From Artemisia argyi (taxonomy: Eukaryota > Streptophyta > Magnoliopsida > Asterales > Asteraceae): 64,000 nt of DNA. This document shows, one piece after another, positions 60,037 through 64,000 of this stretch. Position 1 is the stretch's first letter; each line of letters starts with the position of its first letter. The DNA is taken from assembly GCA_030686995.1 (NCBI GenBank), contig CM060706.1, forward strand, positions 142,685,505 to 142,749,504, read 5' to 3'. The notes beneath the pieces are model-generated. The model was not told where the DNA came from, did not search any database, and was given only the letters and a program-made list of their open reading frames with translations. The translations under genes and the position numbers were made by a program.

Positions 60037-61085
60037 TATGAAAGTGATGTATGATAATTTTCAATGGAGATGGACTTGGCGTCGGCCCATTTGAAATGGC
60101 AGGGAGCAGGCATAATTCAACGAGCTTGTAGATTTTTTTTGTAACTTTCATCATGGTACATGGGAAGACAGTTGGAATTTCTTGTTAAGTAACTCGAACT
60201 TGTTTTCCGTTAAATCAGTACGGGTTGCTATTGATAAATGGGTGCTTGTCTCGACTAGCCATCAAACTATATGGTCGTCTTTCATTCCCTCTAAAGTCTT
60301 AGAGTGTGTTTCTTTTATGAGAATGAGAATGAGGAATGAGTTTCATTCTTTAAAAAGTTGTTTGTTTTGAAAGTTTGTATTTTAAAATGGAAAATGATTG
60401 TCATGACTAAACTTCATGCCTAAAGATATACGGAGTATCTAACACTAAGATCATGACACATGTCAAGATTATGGTGAGGATTATGAAAGAGAAAATCTAC
60501 ATTCCACATGTCACATGTTGAATTATTTAGGCATGAATTTAATTATATGAATTAGGTCTCCCTATCATTACTCTTTTAAAATTGGTAATCAAAACCATAA
60601 ATTTGGGCATAACTCATATCCATGATGATTAGTTTTCTCTCTCTTGAATCATACTTATACCCACTTCTAAACCAAACGACCCCCTTAATTTTTGTTTAGC
60701 GTGCCAACAGAAACCGATCCCAACTAGAGTGGAGTTAGACCTCAAATGTATTGACATACCTTTGATCATATGTCCCATTTGTGACAATGATTGTGAGATA
60801 GTTGATCATATAGACCAAATGTGATTGAGTGTCTTACATTTGGAAAAAATACTTTTTCGTGGTGGGGTTTTGAATTCAAGACGGTTATTCGTTTTTGAAA
60901 ATTATTGATTTCATCAAAAATCTTAGTTCGAAAAAAAGAACTTATTTCAAGCACATCAACTTTCATGCTTTGAATCCGTTATATTCTCATCATCTTGGTT
61001 GATTTGGAAGCAAGATATGAGAAGATTTTTGCAGCTAAAAGATGCGTGGTAGAGGATCTCTTCATCCAACTATAACATCTTTATT
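60037..61085 (+). pseudogene. LINE 3' fragment (zf-RVT-like region), split by a MITE
   Basis: Translation in changing frames gives pieces typical of the C-terminal region of plant LINE reverse transcriptases: FQWRWTWRRPI, GTWEDSWNF, FSVKSVRVAID and IPSKVL before 60302. After the MITE come RVELDLKCIDIP and the zinc-like CPICDNDCEIVDHI (about 60737-60815), then SWWGF. Frameshifts and stops are many, so it is dead. The RT core is not present. The left and right limits are approximate. Confidence 0.65.
60302..60684. mobile_element. Tourist/Harbinger-like MITE
   Basis: 383 bp with TTA on both sides (60299-60301 and 60685-60687). The ends GAGTGTGTTTCTTTT and (reverse complement of the right end) GGGGGTCGTTTGGTTT are imperfect inverted repeats. 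Removing it with one TTA rejoins the LINE coding pieces on either side, which supports the borders. Confidence 0.65.
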
Positions 61086-61980
<895 letters not shown>

Positions 61981-63091
61981 AGATACTCTTCAAAATCATA
62001 AGATTGTTTAGTAAAAAATGAATTTATAGTCACTTGTTTTTTGTTGAATTTCAAATCTATAGAGTTTATCTTAAAATTTCCTTATTGCACTAAAGAATTG
62101 GTGCGTTGTCTTCTCATATTGCAACAAAGAGTAATGATCAAACACTACTACAAAAAGGATCTTTTAGACCACCTTATAAAGACCCTTTTGTTAAAATCAT
62201 AGGTCTAAATAGCTTTGAGACCCGTTTACTTGATTTTCACACGTCTATATGTGAAAAAATTATTTGAGCCGGTTACAATTATAACAACAGGTCTAAAAAC
62301 CAACCTTTTAGACCGGTGATTCTAATTTCCACCTGTCTAGATATGAAAACACATATAGACCTGTTTGAATAAAATACACCGGTCTATTAAAGTTTTAGGA
62401 GGGATTAAATTTCCATTTCACTTCAAACTTTTCAATTGACCGCGTAATTGAAAAAGTCAAAAAACACATTCACAATTCGCTCTCTCCATTTGCAGTACCC
62501 TAAGTGTTGTCATAGCATTAGCCGCCGTCACCTATAGCATCACCGTCAGACCCTTCACCAAACACAGTCACCATAGTCACCTGTAGCAAACCCCTAACTA
62601 GTGAGTGATCTTTACCTCATAATTGAGTTTATATCTTGCAATCTTGATTTTTTGAGGGTTTTTCATATATATTTTTTTCAATTAGGCAGTGATATTTGTT
62701 GTGTCGAGTTGTTGATCTTTATTGAATGTATTTGTTTGATTTTAGAGGAATCTTTTGATAGTTATGAATTTGTAAAATGATGTTTTAGGTACACTTAGAA
62801 TATAATTAAGATAGTTTGTAGACCAATGAGGTATTTCGGTAAGCATATGCTTACAAGTTAAGTGTTTTCGAATTTGCTATGTGCTTGTATAGCACTTAAA
62901 TAAACACTTCTAGACATTGAGTTTTTTTTAAGTTGTCCAGGTTTGATTATTTAGAATGCTTATTCAGACAATAAGTAGTTATAAATAAACTATCCCAAAC
63001 ACTCAATAGATCAACCAACCTATATAATTGTGTTACGTCATTCTCTTTTGTGTGTTTTATAGTTGTCTTGCTTATGATGTAATAAGATGAA

Positions 63092-63174
63092 AATTGTACA
63101 CTCTCTTTATTTGACTAGTAATTTCCATGGTCTATGCAAGTGAATTGTGTTGGATGGCCCTTAGTCCCTTTATC
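63092..63174 (+). repeat. 83-bp direct repeat, copy 1
   Basis: AATTGTACACTCTCTTTATTTGACTAG... through GGATGGCCCTTAGTCCCTTTATC. It matches 63504-63586 with a handful of differences. The function is not known. Confidence 0.85.
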
Positions 63175-63503
63175 TCTTCAGCTAAGCGTTTATAATATGG
63201 GCCTCTTGCACACCAATTGAGAAATGTTTGGGATGAAGGACATGCAGTGAATGTGGAAAAGGTTTCAATGTGGCCTCAATCAATGTAAAGGCCAATAATG
63301 GGCTCCCGGAAATGATCATGCTTCCACTTCCTCCACCTCCAAATTGTGCTTCTAAGCTCATTAGTCATGCTGATGTCACTGAATATGTTGTCAAAGAGCG
63401 ACTTCATGTCAATAAGGAAAGGGTAAACATTTTTAATGGTCTATGCAAGCAAATTGTTGGCTTAGTTACACCTAATTTGACACATATGTTAATTGGCCAT
63501 GTT

Positions 63504-63586
63504 AATTGTGCACTCTCTTTATTTGACTATTAACTTCCATGGCCTATGCAAGCGAATTGTGTTGGATGGCCCTTAGTCCCTTTATC
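63504..63586 (+). repeat. 83-bp direct repeat, copy 2
   Basis: Partner of 63092-63174, 412 bp apart. The stretch between holds an open frame (63270-63533, starting from GTG; proline-rich, LPLPPPPNCASK) that I do not recognise. A third short piece, GGTCTATGCAAGCAAATTG, lies near 63438. Confidence 0.85.
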
Positions 63587-64000
63587 CCTACAAAAGTTGT
63601 TTGTGTTGGGAGTTTGCTTGCACATATAGTCTTTAACATGGTGAGTCAGGGTAGCCCTGCGCCCCTGCCAACACTTTGCTTTGAATTATTAATAAAATGT
63701 ATTGTTTTTATTAAATTGTTTAATATAATTATAAATAAATAAAATAAAAAAATAATAATTAGTATTTTGGGGACCAAGATTGCCACTTAAAATCCATGTT
63801 GAGGCATGCTGAGGTAAAAAATATGTTGGAACAATGTGATTGGTTGTTGGTATAAAAACTTGAGGCAACCTTAGGCAAGGTTGCCACCCTCTAACACAAC
63901 ATTAATTAAAATTATACAGGATTCTCCAAAATTTCATTTAAAATTTCGGGATTTTGGACATTCTTCTGTTGTAGAGTTTTGCCGCAAACTCTTTTAGAGC

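Larger units (their letters stand above)
62143..64000 (+). mobile_element. CACTA-type transposon, 5' terminus, runs off the window
   Basis: CACTACTACAAAAA at 62143 fits the CACTA (En/Spm) terminal inverted repeat. The next 250 bp carry subterminal repeats around AGGTCTA/TAGACC in both orientations (for example 62166, 62206, 62288, 62308, 62349, 62382). A G+C-richer CGCCGTCACC stretch near 62520-62590 follows, then an intron-like AT-rich part. No transposase is recognised up to 64000 and the opposite end is not in the window, so the extent is unknown. Confidence 0.5.

Overview
This is nuclear plant DNA: AT-rich, almost gene-free, and packed with nested LTR retrotransposons. The gag and pol types match retroelements I know best from Asteraceae (Anthemideae such as Tanacetum or Artemisia). 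That placement is inference from memory. The only intact host gene is a three-exon methylesterase of the SABP2/MES family at 55311-57710 on the minus strand.

Layout. 1-929 is the 5' end of a minus-strand Ty1/copia element (LTR, primer-binding site, leader). A Stowaway-like MITE follows at 2040-2259. 2299-52285 is one large nested stack. The outermost element, A, is an Athila-like non-autonomous element with LTRs at 2299-6082 and 44915-52285. Its 3' LTR is split by a solo LTR (D, 45998-49569). A's single ORF is cut at 8027 by element B (8028-42178), a non-autonomous gag-protease element whose two LTRs are each 1424 bp once insertions are removed.

Inside B are a copia solo LTR (10142-10623), a B solo LTR (12082-13493), a complete B-family element in reverse orientation (14698-22371) joined to a 549-bp truncated reverse copy, and element C. 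C (25122-36867) is Athila-like, sits in B's 3' LTR, and has gag, protease, RT, RNase H and integrase in one frame broken by three stops. C's 3' LTR stops after 544 bp at a chimeric junction with LTR-B sequence. A second LTR-B/LTR-C block then follows (36866-41717), a roughly 4.9-kb direct duplication.

Right of the stack, 52330-54022 looks like a minus-strand LTR remnant. The methylesterase comes next, with a Stowaway-like MITE in intron 1. Beyond it are a decayed LINE 3' fragment split by a Tourist-like MITE, an AT microsatellite, and a CACTA-type terminus at 62143 that runs to the window end.

How the parts relate. Only C encodes a full set of enzymes. A and B keep cis sequences (LTR, tRNA-Asp-type PBS, PPT) and partial proteins, so they would need enzymes from a C-like relative. 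The most notable signals are a dense TGACG half-site array in front of the LTR-B TATA box, a U3-terminal hairpin with compensatory changes across three Athila-type LTR families, a large inverted repeat that could give double-stranded RNA, a protease fused to an integrase C-terminal remnant in B, a repeated four-cysteine module in A, and a 44-bp duplication flanking A in place of a normal 5-bp target duplication.
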